This document shows positions 1 to 8,153 of a DNA stretch of 21,631 nucleotides, piece after piece. Positions within the stretch are counted from its first letter, which is position 1; the number at the start of each line of letters is the position of its first letter. The DNA comes from Candidatus Bathyarchaeota archaeon (GTDB taxonomy: Archaea; Thermoproteota; Bathyarchaeia; Bathyarchaeales; DTEX01). The notes below the pieces were generated by a model that was not told the DNA's origin, did not search any database, and was given only the letters and a program-made list of their open reading frames with translations. A program made the position numbers and the translations under genes. The stretch covers positions 1-21,631 of the forward strand of contig JAGTQS010000019.1 of NCBI GenBank assembly GCA_018397055.1, read 5' to 3'.

Positions 1-165
1 CCAATGACACACAAAAAGAACAACAACAGCACCTTAGAACCTAACAAGAATGCTCCCTACAACCCAAAAAACCAAAAACCAGAAAAATCAAACAACACTT
101 TCGGATCTACTGAGATTATCGAAAAAACTATTTACGACACATTGGATATTTATTTTAAAAACTAA
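1..165 (+). CDS. C-terminal end of a hydrophilic protein (partial)
   Basis: The first frame is open from the window edge to a TAA at 163-165. It encodes about 54 residues that are very rich in Asn, Lys and Pro and then end in a short mixed segment (TIYDTLDIYFKN). It is most simply the tail of a gene that starts left of the window. An internal ATG at 4-6 could alternatively make a 53-aa protein. The composition is low complexity and gives no family. It converges on the small minus-strand gene at 213-419. No function can be assigned. Confidence 0.35.
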   Translation, partial: PMTHKKNNNSTLEPNKNAPYNPKNQKPEKSNNTFGSTEIIEKTIYDTLDIYFKN

Positions 166-212
166 TGCAATGTTTTGGCTGGAAAAGAAAAAGTTATGTG
201 TTTTTTCCTTTT

Positions 213-419
213 TCATCTGATTCGGTTGCTAATTTCTTCAAGCTTATTTGAGATTTGTTCAAGTTTATCAACGATGAGACTAAGATTTTTTTCGTGTTGT
301 GTAAGAGTTAGAATTAAAAGATCAACATAGTCCAGAGGGCTTACATCCTTATGTTTTTTCTTACTCTGCAGCCACTCCCTCCTTTCATGTGTAGAAGCAA
401 TTTGAATGTATCTAAACAT
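213..419 (-). CDS. Small coiled-coil protein, 68 aa
   Basis: This 68-residue reading frame has no signal peptide or membrane segment. The N-terminal half is basic (ERREW, KKKHKD). The C-terminal half is a leucine/isoleucine heptad-like helix (LSLIVDKLEQISNKLEEIS), which suggests a small oligomerising coiled coil. An AAAGGT ribosome-binding site lies six bases before the ATG, and AT-rich TATA-like stretches lie upstream at about 450-483. I do not recognise the family. The start signal and the regular helix pattern favour a real gene over a chance frame. Confidence 0.5.
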   Translation of the reverse strand: MFRYIQIASTHERREWLQSKKKHKDVSPLDYVDLLILTLTQHEKNLSLIVDKLEQISNKLEEISNRIR

Positions 420-567
420 ATTGTAACCTTTAGGTAATCGAATAACGTGACATTAAAAGGTCATTTTTTTAAAAATTTTACCGCAAATAAAGAGACTCTA
501 ACATTCCTTTATAAGTAGAGTTTTAATATGTCCGAGTAAAACATGGTCATTTGAAAAAATGGCTCTA

Positions 568-1316
568 TCATTTTTTTGAGCTTATCTCATAACTGTTGGG
601 CTGAAGACTTGCGAGAAGAAATTGCTGTTGGTCAATAAATACAAATAAAAATCACAGGTAACTCAAAATTGGTTCTCTTAATTGTACATGTATATCTTAG
701 TTCACTTAACATGTGCTCATAATTTGTTCCATTAGGAGCAGTGATAAAGATTTTTACAGACCGTTCTTCAAGTTCATCAAATAATCTGTAAAATTCTTTA
801 TAGACCAAAATTAGACCATTTTCGTTAGTCACCAAATCAATTGTATTCTTGGTTTTGGAAAGCATTTCGCGAATCTTTTTTAAAATTTCTTGCCTTCCTT
901 TAATGATCCAAATCTCTCCTCTTTGAAGTTTTTCTTCGTCTTTTGTTTTCCTAAATGTTTCCTCTAGCGATGTAACTACAGAAACAAGATTTTCAACTAG
1001 ACTTATAGGATCTAAGGTATGATTTTAGAGCGGCTTCAGGTGGTGTGGGAGCAAATTTTCTAGGCTCTTCAGGGATTTCGATGACGAGGTTTATGTCAAT
1101 AAGTTTTTTAAGAACACTATAGACTTTAGTTCTTGGAACTCCGCTTATAATGCTTAATGTCCTTGCATTGGCATGGCCAGATTCAATAAGAGCAATATAG
1201 ACCTTTGCCTCATACTCAGAAAGGCCTAGATATTCGCACAGCTTTTGCCAAATGTTGTTGAGTCTTGTTTGATTTATCTCCCTTGTTCCCCTAAGCATGT
1301 TGCTGAAAACCACCAT
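568..1316 (-). pseudogene. TrmB-family transcriptional regulator, disrupted by two frameshifts
   Basis: Read in three successive frames, this stretch gives one TrmB-like protein of about 249 residues, the usual length of the one-domain family. Residues about 20-95 form the winged-helix domain (LGLSEYEAKVYIALIESG, then ARTLSIISGVPRTKVYSVLKKL), followed by KFAPTPPEAAL. That frame stops at 993-995. The next frame, open across the stop, continues with SLVENLVSVVTSLEETF and EIWIIKGRQEILKKIREML, the coiled linker and start of the C-terminal sensor domain. It ends at 632. A third frame then supplies FIDQQQFLLASLQPNSYE to a TGA at 568-570. The breaks lie near 995-1003 and 640-655. They may be real decay or sequencing indels in AT-rich runs. 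TrmB proteins usually regulate sugar uptake and glycolysis genes; the target here is unknown. Confidence 0.75.
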
Positions 1317-1319
1317 TGT

Positions 1320-1451
1320 TCATTCCATACGTAAAATAAATATTAAGGCTGATGTAACCGTCACTGTGACATATTTGGCGACAACTAAAGAATTACGTTC
1401 ATTAATTCGTGACCTTAATGGCAAATAAGTGTTTTTTGAAGCAACACTCAT
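1320..1451 (-). CDS. Possible small membrane ORF, 43 aa
   Basis: A 43-codon frame starts with ATG at 1449-1451 and ends three bases before the TrmB start. Its C-terminal half is hydrophobic (VTVTVTSALIFILR) and could span a membrane once. A good TATA-like box at 1476-1487 lies about 25-35 bases upstream of the ATG, as expected for a leaderless archaeal mRNA. There is no homology I can recognise, and the frame is short enough to be chance. Confidence 0.2.
   Translation of the reverse strand: MSVASKNTYLPLRSRINERNSLVVAKYVTVTVTSALIFILRME
1333..1346 (-). promoter_or_regulatory. Likely TATA box of the TrmB-like gene
   Basis: On the minus strand an AT-only stretch (aatatttatttta) lies about 17-30 bases before the TrmB ATG. 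This is close to the spacing expected for a TATA box driving a leaderless or short-leader transcript. No strong ribosome-binding site precedes that ATG. The call is based on sequence pattern only. Confidence 0.35.
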
Positions 1452-1475
1452 GATTTCAAAAAAGACTCTATCGAT

Positions 1476-1487
1476 ATTTTATAAATA
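1476..1487 (-). promoter_or_regulatory. TATA-like box in the 1317-1541 gap
   Basis: The minus strand reads cctatttataaaatatcg, a close match to an archaeal box A. It faces the 43-codon frame and the TrmB remnant. In the same gap a 7-bp inverted repeat (TTCTGAA, ten bases, TTCAGAA; 1495-1518) lies just upstream of it and could be an operator, although the arms are short and AT-rich. Confidence 0.35.
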
Positions 1488-1541
1488 GGTTTTATTCTGA
1501 ATTGAGTCTACTTCAGAATATGAAGACTGATAGTTAAGACA

Positions 1542-2792
1542 TCATCGAATTTGTTCTCTCAATTCTGAAAGAATTTCCTCAATAACAGTTTCTGCGTGAT
1601 CCTTCATTCGGTTATATTCATCTAACATTTTCTGATAGGTTTCCCCAGTTATCTCTTTACGAATGTACCGTGCCTTAACAGTCTCTGTGTCTTTTCGTGA
1701 GGTTTCTAGTTCTTCTTCTGCAGTTTCTAGACGTTTCATTTGCTTAGAGTAGTATTCACCAAAAGATGCAATTTTTTCTCTCAATTCAGATAGGTCTTCT
1801 TTGAGTCTTGAAAGATGATCGTCTATTGAATTTTTTCTTAACCTATAATTGCGCCTAGAAATCTTCCCTTTTTCAACATGGTCTTTCAATATTTCCAATT
1901 CTCGCTGAAGCCTCATTCCCTCATCATAACGGTTTAGAAAATCTCTCAAAATTTCAGGTGAAAAAGTAAAAGATATGACCTCGGACGATGGCCTACAAAC
2001 CTTTCTAACAAATAAAATGACCACGAAAACAATGGCAACTAAACCAGTCCAAAGGGCTGGCCTAAGAATTGCCCAAAGAATGAAAAATTGATATTTTAAA
2101 ATGATGACCGGTTGATCTATAAGGGCTACGTTTTCTTCTGTGAATTCCACAACTACTGAAAAGCCTGATTTTTGAATAAGGGGCATTAATGAAGATTCGC
2201 GGTATTCTGCACCTTCAGGAAGAAAAACTACAACCTTCAACTTTTCTACAAACCAGTCATCTGGCTTGCTGAGACTAATATTCAATACATAGTCTTGCCA
2301 GCCACTTTGCTGAATATAAAGGCTTTTAGGAAGATTGTATGTAACTAAGAGTCTTAGTTTTTCTTGCGGACTTAAATAATCACTAAGGAATACCCTAACC
2401 TTAACGAATGTTGGGTAATTTGATATTGTTATACTTGTCTTACTAATTGAGCCAAATGGGTTCTGAACCGAAATAGATGAAGCATTAGCAGGTAAAATGA
2501 ATATGACCTCATAAACAGTTTCATTTGCATTGTTAGTAATTTGACATCGATCCGCGATTGAAAGTTCTCCCAAAGCATTAATCTTAATTTCTCTTTTCCA
2601 CTCATTGATAATATAAGTAAAATTCGTTGTAGAAGGGGTTTCATTTAAAACTTTTCCACTTGATATCAATTGAACATTTGAAAATACAGAAGCAGCTTTG
2701 ACACAATCATATTTTACGTTTAAGATTATAATGAAGAGCATAATAAAACTGATAAGTATTTTCTGTAAACGAAATCTCAAGTGGCTTTTCAA
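1542..2792 (-). CDS. Membrane protein with extracellular beta-rich domain and cytoplasmic coiled-coil hairpins
   Basis: This 416-aa protein has an N-terminal signal/anchor helix (about 10-33) and an extracellular, beta-rich, sequon-containing region (about 34-235). It then has one membrane helix (about 236-262, ending VFVVILFVRK) and a charged cytoplasmic coiled coil to the end. The tail carries two copies of a helical-hairpin motif: VEKGKISRRNYRLR near residue 300 and YIRKEITGETYQKM near residue 385. Both resemble the motif in the proteins encoded at 10409-17316. The start is TTG; the frame upstream closes at a TGA without a better start, and a weak GAGG lies 11 bases before it. It is divergent from the surface protein at 3058. 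The ectodomain family is not recognised; the pattern of N-terminal beta strands ending in one membrane helix is only faintly reminiscent of ribophorin-like proteins. Confidence 0.75.
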   Translation of the reverse strand: MKSHLRFRLQKILISFIMLFIIILNVKYDCVKAASVFSNVQLISSGKVLNETPSTTNFTYIINEWKREIKINALGELSIADRCQITNNANETVYEVIFILPANASSISVQNPFGSISKTSITISNYPTFVKVRVFLSDYLSPQEKLRLLVTYNLPKSLYIQQSGWQDYVLNISLSKPDDWFVEKLKVVVFLPEGAEYRESSLMPLIQKSGFSVVVEFTEENVALIDQPVIILKYQFFILWAILRPALWTGLVAIVFVVILFVRKVCRPSSEVISFTFSPEILRDFLNRYDEGMRLQRELEILKDHVEKGKISRRNYRLRKNSIDDHLSRLKEDLSELREKIASFGEYYSKQMKRLETAEEELETSRKDTETVKARYIRKEITGETYQKMLDEYNRMKDHAETVIEEILSELREQIR

Positions 2793-3001
2793 GTTCCAAT
2801 CAGCCTCTGAATTTTCAAGTCATGTTTTCTATTTTAACGAAATTTGTTCATTTGTCTTTTAAGTCTATGTACGAGCAATCGAGCATGTCAAGTTCATTTT
2901 ACTATAAAAAGTTATTGAATAAGGCTTGTAAATTTGTCTTTTCGCTTACAAAATTTACGACCATAATGGTTGATCCCCATGAAAGCTTTTTATGAAATAT
3001 C

Positions 3002-3014
3002 TTAAATATTTTAT
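3002..3014 (+). promoter_or_regulatory. TATA box and ribosome-binding site of the surface-protein gene
   Basis: The sequence ttaaatattttat lies about 45-55 bases upstream of the start region and fits an archaeal box A with a short leader. A GGGAG at 3044-3048 follows. It sits nine bases before the ATG at 3058 but only three before the GTG at 3052, which is why the ATG is preferred. The 2793-3001 part of the gap holds only AT-rich sequence, including a weak minus-strand TATA-like stretch near 2857-2865 for the divergent gene. Confidence 0.5.
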
Positions 3015-3057
3015 AGGTATAAGAATAAAGTAATTAAAAATTTGGGAGCTTGTGAAA

Positions 3058-4545
3058 ATGCAAATCGGGAAAAATTATAGAACTTCCTTGATCAAATGTC
3101 TTATTATAACAATATCAATGCTTTATCTTTTTCATCCTGCAACAACGAAAATTGAACTTTCAATAGGAAACGGGACTGAATACACCTATTATGGCATTGT
3201 TCCTGCAAAACTCTACCGCTACAACCTTACTGATGGCCACGATCCTAACTCAGGTTGGCAGCTGCAATCTAGTGCTAACAGCTCTCTTCTTGCTATTATT
3301 GCATCAAGCGATGGCACGAATGTTAAGGTATATGATTTAACGCAAGGCACAATAGAGACGATAACTCTTAACAGTTTGGAGAGATATTGTACTCTTTTTG
3401 CAAACGGGACATTTTTCAAGGTCGTGTCAGACAAAATAGTTTCAGTCTTATTATTAGACTACCAAGCTGTACCTTCAATGCCTCCTCCCTCTAATATTAC
3501 TGGGCCTCTTCCAAGAACCTTCTACACAGACGTAAACGGCCTATATGTCGGCCAAGAATTCGTTCTCATGGCTTCGCAATATGTTACAGATGTAGATTAC
3601 GCAGTCTTAGCCATAGAAAAATCCACAGTGACAATCACAAGGGACGACAATGTACAAATTCAACTTTCTATTGATGCAAATTCTTATAAGACTTTAACAT
3701 TGAACTCATTTAGAAACTACAAAATAACTTCTACAGGAAACATTATGATACAATCAGGAGGAGCTTACATACCAGGTTTCGGAGGAGATTGTCATTGTTT
3801 CGCAGTTCCAGCTGTTGAAGGAGGCTTTGTAGGGACTTTCTTTTTAACAAGGTCAGCAACAACATGGGACAGGATAATGGATTTTGGATACCGAGCATCA
3901 GCTGCTGAGGACACCAAAGTGAAGGTTTATGACCTTGATACCAAGCAACCATTAATGGAACTGGAAGTGAAGGGTGGAAGTGGAGTCGGATTTAAGCCGA
4001 AAGCTGAAGCGATAGCTGTACAAAGCGATAAACCAATTTCGCTTTCTTTAGTCCACAATGGCACTATTGAACAAACACATCCATTAGCAGGTGGCAACCC
4101 TAGAGCAGGAGAATACTCAGGATATGGCGAAGGTATTACGTTCATAGGCGTTAGACCAAATGAAGAAACCTATATCTATCTTCCGGTTAACGCCCATAAT
4201 ATTGCCTACTTCTTCGCCTCAGAGGATACATTGATAACCATTGATGATGAAATTACTCAAACAATTGGTGATGACGACTATTACCAGTTTACTATTCCAG
4301 GAACCCATAAGATTGTTTCAGACAATAACATTATCATCCAAATAACGCATTGGAATGGTATTCCTGAATACCAAGGAATCCGGTTTACTGGTACTATTAT
4401 ACCGTGTGTTCAAACAGTCAACGTTAATCCTACAGTTACAATAACTCCTCTTGAAGGAGGCTTTCCAATGACATACATAATAATGGGAGCAGCTGCAGCT
4501 GTCGTTGCAGTTATAATTGTTGTCATAGTGTTGAAAAAACGTTGA
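3058..4545 (+). CDS. Secreted, C-terminally membrane-anchored surface protein
   Basis: This is a protein of about 495 aa with an N-terminal signal helix (residues about 10-27 from the ATG, LIKCLIITISMLYLFHPA). A long beta-rich extracellular region follows, with many N-x-S/T sequons. The protein ends in a transmembrane helix and a basic stop-transfer end (MTYIIMGAAAAVVAVIIVVIVLKKR is the last 25 residues in two parts: MTYIIMGAAAAVV and AVIIVVIVLKKR). The ectodomain repeats a unit of short strands with DGTNVKVYDL / EDTKVKVYDLDTKQP and GTHKIVSDNNIIIQITHW, so it probably contains duplicated beta domains. This resembles the fold style of IgGFc-binding-type extracellular repeats, but the assignment is weak. 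A GTG at 3052 is an alternative start. It is probably part of the cell envelope or S-layer; no enzyme motif is visible. Confidence 0.8.
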   Translation: MQIGKNYRTSLIKCLIITISMLYLFHPATTKIELSIGNGTEYTYYGIVPAKLYRYNLTDGHDPNSGWQLQSSANSSLLAIIASSDGTNVKVYDLTQGTIETITLNSLERYCTLFANGTFFKVVSDKIVSVLLLDYQAVPSMPPPSNITGPLPRTFYTDVNGLYVGQEFVLMASQYVTDVDYAVLAIEKSTVTITRDDNVQIQLSIDANSYKTLTLNSFRNYKITSTGNIMIQSGGAYIPGFGGDCHCFAVPAVEGGFVGTFFLTRSATTWDRIMDFGYRASAAEDTKVKVYDLDTKQPLMELEVKGGSGVGFKPKAEAIAVQSDKPISLSLVHNGTIEQTHPLAGGNPRAGEYSGYGEGITFIGVRPNEETYIYLPVNAHNIAYFFASEDTLITIDDEITQTIGDDDYYQFTIPGTHKIVSDNNIIIQITHWNGIPEYQGIRFTGTIIPCVQTVNVNPTVTITPLEGGFPMTYIIMGAAAAVVAVIIVVIVLKKR

Positions 4546-4636
4546 AAAAATAGAAATAGAAAAATCCTAATATACAAACAAAATTCCTTTGACTTTTCCC
4601 AAATATTTTTCCAATGAGTAATCGTTTCATAAATCC

Positions 4637-4682
4637 CTTTTATATTATAGTTCAATAAAGCATTAATCATTACTATCGAGGT
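4637..4682 (+). promoter_or_regulatory. Promoter and ribosome-binding site of the dehydrogenase gene
   Basis: A box A-like cttttatattatag lies at 4637-4650, about 40-53 bases before the ATG. A GAGGT at 4678-4682 sits seven bases before it. Together they support the start at 4690 and a separate transcript for the dehydrogenase. Confidence 0.5.
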
Positions 4683-4689
4683 TTCTATA

Positions 4690-5730
4690 ATGAAAGCGGT
4701 TGTAAAATATGCTTTTGGGTCAGGAAATGTAGAGCTTAGAAATGTCCCTGAACCTTCTCCAAGTCAAGACGAGGTTAAAATTGAAGTTAAAGCTGCAGGA
4801 ATATGCGGGTCAGACCTTCATATTTATGATGGAGACATTAAACTTTTAATGAGGACTCCTGTCATCATGGGACACGAGTTCAGCGGCATTATATCAGAGG
4901 TAGGCTCGTCAGTTACAAAGTTTAAACCAGGCGAAAGAGTAAGTTGTGAAACCTCAATGCAGGTATGTGGTTTATGTATTTCTTGTCGTACTGGAAACTA
5001 CAATGTTTGCGCTCAAAAACGTTTGATAGGTTACTGGTTTAATGGTGCATTCGCGAAATACTGCGTAGTACCAAGCCGTTTAGTTCATCGGTTACCTGAC
5101 AACGTCAGCTTCATTGGAGGCGCGTTGTGTGAACCCTTGATGTGTTGTGTAAATGGAGTTTTAGAAAAAACAATTATCTCGCCAGGAGACACTGTTGTTA
5201 TTGCTGGGCCTGGAGCAATTGGGCTTTTAAGCCTCCAGATGGTTAAGGCTAAAGGCGGATTTGTGATTTTATGCGGCACAATGGCAGACAAAAATCGGCT
5301 TGAGCTCGGAAAGAAGCTCGGAGCTGACATTATCATAAATGTAGAAGAGCAAAATCCTTGGGAAACAGTTTCAGGATTGACAAACGGCGAAGGTTGCGAC
5401 ATTTTTCTTGAATGCTCAGGTTCTCCAAGTGCTGTGCGTATGGGATTAAACCTAGTAAGGCGAGGGGGACAGTATACACAGATTGGGTTGTCAGGTCATC
5501 CTTTTGAGATTGATTATGACCTTATTGCATACAAGGAGCTGTCAGTAAAGGGAACTCTTGGGCAAAGGTGGACATCTTGGAGGCAAGGAATGAAACTTTT
5601 AGAAAAGGGCGTGATAAAAACTGAGGAATTGGTCTCAGATGTTCTACCCTTATCAATGTGGTACGAAGGATTTGAAAAAATGAGACGGAAAGAAGGATTG
5701 AAAATAATCCTAAATCCGCAAGAATGTTAA
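4690..5730 (+). CDS. Zinc-dependent alcohol/polyol dehydrogenase (MDR superfamily)
   Basis: This 346-aa protein is a medium-chain dehydrogenase/reductase, close to the threonine/sorbitol dehydrogenase branch. It oxidises an alcohol or sugar alcohol with NAD(P)+. The catalytic zinc ligands are visible as Cys39 (GICGSD), His62-Glu63 (GHE) and Glu148 (CEPL). The structural zinc is bound by Cys93, Cys96, Cys99 and Cys107. The Rossmann glycine motif is GPGAIG (173-178). The acidic residue that usually follows the second beta strand and selects NAD is absent; the segment reads CGTMADKNR, so NADP use is possible. The length is typical. The gene converges on the Sec61-beta gene with only 31 bases between stops. 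The substrate cannot be told from sequence, since the neighbours are housekeeping genes. Confidence 0.9.
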   Translation: MKAVVKYAFGSGNVELRNVPEPSPSQDEVKIEVKAAGICGSDLHIYDGDIKLLMRTPVIMGHEFSGIISEVGSSVTKFKPGERVSCETSMQVCGLCISCRTGNYNVCAQKRLIGYWFNGAFAKYCVVPSRLVHRLPDNVSFIGGALCEPLMCCVNGVLEKTIISPGDTVVIAGPGAIGLLSLQMVKAKGGFVILCGTMADKNRLELGKKLGADIIINVEEQNPWETVSGLTNGEGCDIFLECSGSPSAVRMGLNLVRRGGQYTQIGLSGHPFEIDYDLIAYKELSVKGTLGQRWTSWRQGMKLLEKGVIKTEELVSDVLPLSMWYEGFEKMRRKEGLKIILNPQEC

Positions 5731-5761
5731 AATTATCAAAAGATTATTAGAATTGTTAATA

Positions 5762-5941
5762 TTACGCATAAGCAAACTGAATAAGTGTGCAGAATATAAT
5801 AAGTGCAATTGAAAAAACAACTAGCATCCGTGGACTAACCCTTATTCCCGGCGCATCTTCCTCGAAAAATCTAAGAAGACCAGCACCTGCAGCTGGCATT
5901 GGAGCTAAATCCGATCTTCTTTTTTGTCTTCTGATGCTCAT
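5762..5941 (-). CDS. secG: Preprotein translocase subunit Sec61-beta/SecG (59 aa)
   Basis: This short gene encodes 59 residues beginning MSIRRQKRRSDLAPMPAAGA, then GLLRFFEEDAPGIRVSPRM and one C-terminal membrane helix (about 40-56, VVFSIALIIFCTLIQF). The order of basic N-terminus, Pro/Ala/Gly segment, FFEEDAPGIRVSP and tail anchor is the hallmark of archaeal Sec61-beta. It is the small peripheral subunit of the SecYEG translocon in the cytoplasmic membrane. The length is normal for the family. It is divergent from pyrG and would be the secretion component serving the many signal-peptide proteins in this window. Confidence 0.93.
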   Translation of the reverse strand: MSIRRQKRRSDLAPMPAAGAGLLRFFEEDAPGIRVSPRMLVVFSIALIIFCTLIQFAYA

Positions 5942-6088
5942 TCGATATCATCTTTAATGTGTTTTATCGTAAATGATGGAAATATGACTAATTAAGCTTA
6001 CGTTTTCAAAATTCGTGTATGAGACTTTATTTTTATTGTAAAATAATTTATCGAAAGTCTTTTCTAATCCTAAGAAGAAATATGTAGT

Positions 6089-7732
6089 ATGCAGACGAGG
6101 TTCATTTTTATTACTGGCGGCGTCATTTCAGGTTTAGGAAAGGGAATTGTTACATCATCTATTGGCAAGATGCTTCAGTTTCGAGGTTTCAAAGTAAGTG
6201 CCTGCAAAATCGATCCATATATCAATTTTGACGCCGGGACACTTAGACCCACCGAACATGGCGAAGTATGGGTAACAGAAGACGGAGGAGAAATTGACCA
6301 AGACCTGGGGCATTATGAAAGATTCTTAGATATTAAGATCCCAAAAAGTCACAATATTACAACAGGTCAAGTTTACAACGAGGTTATAATGAAGGAAAGA
6401 GCTGGAAAATACTTAGGTCAGACTGTTCAACCGATTCCACATGTGACTGATGAAATCAAAAGACGGATTAAAGAAAACGCTAAGGCCTCTGGAGCTGATT
6501 TCTTTCTTGTCGAAATAGGGGGAACTGTTGGAGACTATGAAAATATCCTTTTTCTCGAAGCTGCGCGGCAGATGAAACTTGAAAAAAATCCGGTTCTATA
6601 CGTTCACGTGGCTTATTTGCCGATACCTAAGAGTCTTGGTGAAATGAAGACCAAAGCGGTCCAACATTCGGTTCGCGAGTTAGGAAATTTTGGCATTCAA
6701 CCTGACTTCATAATCGGAAGAAGCGACACTTATCTTGACGAGGTGCGAAGAAGAAAAATCGCTCTTTTTTGTAACGTGAATGAAGAAGATGTAATTTCAG
6801 ATCCTGAGATTGAAAATATCTATAAGCTGCCTCTAATTTTTGAACAGGAAAAATTTGGGGATAAAATCTTAGCGAAGTTTAATATGCAACCGGTGAAACC
6901 TCAAAATGAGAAGTGGGTAGAGTTTATTGAGAAAGTCGATTCTATCAAGGAAGAAGTAAAAGTTGGCATAGTGGGAAAATACTTTGATATTGGAAAATTT
7001 CAGCTTCCCGACTCCTATATTTCAGTCATTGAAGCAATCAAACATGCAGCTTGGCACAATAATAGGAAACCTTCTATTTCCTGGATAGATTCAAAGATTT
7101 TCGAAAAAAAGACGGAAAACCTCAAGGTTCTTGAAAACTTTAATGGCATAATTGTTCCAGGAGGTTTCGGTAAAACTGGTGTTGAGGGCAAAATAGCTGC
7201 AATAAAGTATGTGAGAGAAGGGGGTATTCCGTTTCTTGGGCTTTGCTTGGGTCTTCAACTTGCTGTTATAGAGTTTGCTAGAAATGTTTGCGGATTAGAA
7301 GGAGCTAATACTGCGGAAATTGTGCCAGACACACCCTTTCCCGTTATAGATCTTTTACCTGAACAGAAAGAAATTTTGAAAAAATCAAATTATGGAGCCA
7401 CTATGAGACTTGGTGGGCAAACTGTGAAAATTAAGCCCAACACACTTGCCTATAAGCTATATAATTGTGGAGAGGTTGTTGAGAGGTTCCGACACAGATA
7501 TGAAATTAATCCAGAGTATGTTGAAATTTTAGAAAAGCACGGTTTTGTTTTTTCAGGCATGACTCCAGATAATAGGATAATGCAGATAGGTGAACTTCCT
7601 AACCACCCGTTCTTTATTGGAAGTCAGTTCCATCCCGAATTTACATCAAGAGCGCTGAGGCCAAATCCGCTTTTTAACGGATTTATCCAAGCTTGCTTAC
7701 AAAAAACTTTCAATAATAATCTGTTGTCATAA
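6089..7732 (+). CDS. pyrG: CTP synthase
   Basis: This 547-aa, full-length CTP synthase converts UTP, ATP and glutamine to CTP in the cytosol, the last step of pyrimidine nucleotide synthesis. The N-terminal synthetase domain (about 1-270) starts FIFITGGVISGLGKG (P-loop) and holds KIDPYINFDAGT, HGEVWVTEDGGE and DLGHYERF. The C-terminal class I glutaminase domain (about 290-540) has PGGFG, the nucleophile Cys386 (GLCLGLQ) and the His515/Glu517 pair (QFHPEF). All expected residues are present. A TATA-like region lies near 6027-6050. The last codons and stop lie against the IS200/IS605 element: the tnpA stop codon overlaps the pyrG end, so the final residues (FNNNLLS) may derive from the insertion. 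Confidence 0.97.
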   Translation: MQTRFIFITGGVISGLGKGIVTSSIGKMLQFRGFKVSACKIDPYINFDAGTLRPTEHGEVWVTEDGGEIDQDLGHYERFLDIKIPKSHNITTGQVYNEVIMKERAGKYLGQTVQPIPHVTDEIKRRIKENAKASGADFFLVEIGGTVGDYENILFLEAARQMKLEKNPVLYVHVAYLPIPKSLGEMKTKAVQHSVRELGNFGIQPDFIIGRSDTYLDEVRRRKIALFCNVNEEDVISDPEIENIYKLPLIFEQEKFGDKILAKFNMQPVKPQNEKWVEFIEKVDSIKEEVKVGIVGKYFDIGKFQLPDSYISVIEAIKHAAWHNNRKPSISWIDSKIFEKKTENLKVLENFNGIIVPGGFGKTGVEGKIAAIKYVREGGIPFLGLCLGLQLAVIEFARNVCGLEGANTAEIVPDTPFPVIDLLPEQKEILKKSNYGATMRLGGQTVKIKPNTLAYKLYNCGEVVERFRHRYEINPEYVEILEKHGFVFSGMTPDNRIMQIGELPNHPFFIGSQFHPEFTSRALRPNPLFNGFIQACLQKTFNNNLLS

Positions 7733-8119
7733 TTTATGTTCTTCGATGTATTTGCGTATTGTTTCTGCTGAGACGTGTCCTGCTGTTCCAACGTAGTAGC
7801 TTGGACTCCATAGTTTACCCTTCCAGTATTTAGTTCGTAACTCAGGAAACTTCTTGAACAGTCGCAATGCGGTTACGCCCTTGAATACCTTGACGATTTC
7901 TGTTGGAGAGTCAAATGGTGGTGCCGAAATGAACAGGTGTAGATGGTCGGGTTGGATTTCGAGAGCCAGCACTTCAAAGCCCTTGGTTGCTGCTATAGTA
8001 TGTATCTGGTCTTCGAGGAACTGTTTGATTTCTATTTTCTCAAGTATTGGTTTGCGGTATTTTGGACACCAAACGAGATGATAGTTAATGTTGTAGGTTG
8101 CGCTACTTGCTCTTCCCAT
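7727..8119 (-). CDS. tnpA: IS200/IS605 Y1 transposase TnpA
   Basis: This 130-aa protein is of normal length for the Y1 (HUH) single-strand transposase family, which cuts and joins the hairpin ends of the element as a dimer. It begins with the family signature YNINYHLVWCPKYR. The metal-binding HUH motif is His59-Leu-His61 (QPDHLHLFIS), and the nucleophilic tyrosine is Tyr124 (ETIRKYIEEH). GKLWSPSYYVGTAG is also typical. The frame is open upstream to 8290, but the extra 57 residues lie over tnpB and look non-native, so the ATG at 8119 is preferred. All catalytic residues are present, so this gene looks functional although its tnpB partner is broken. Confidence 0.92.
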   Translation of the reverse strand: MGRASSATYNINYHLVWCPKYRKPILEKIEIKQFLEDQIHTIAATKGFEVLALEIQPDHLHLFISAPPFDSPTEIVKVFKGVTALRLFKKFPELRTKYWKGKLWSPSYYVGTAGHVSAETIRKYIEEHKL

Positions 8120-8153
8120 AAGAGCTAATAACCTATAGGTATTATTTAAAGGT

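Noticed and set aside
7854..8128. Plus-strand frames over tnpA
   Set aside because: They are antisense to a well-conserved transposase and not protein-like.
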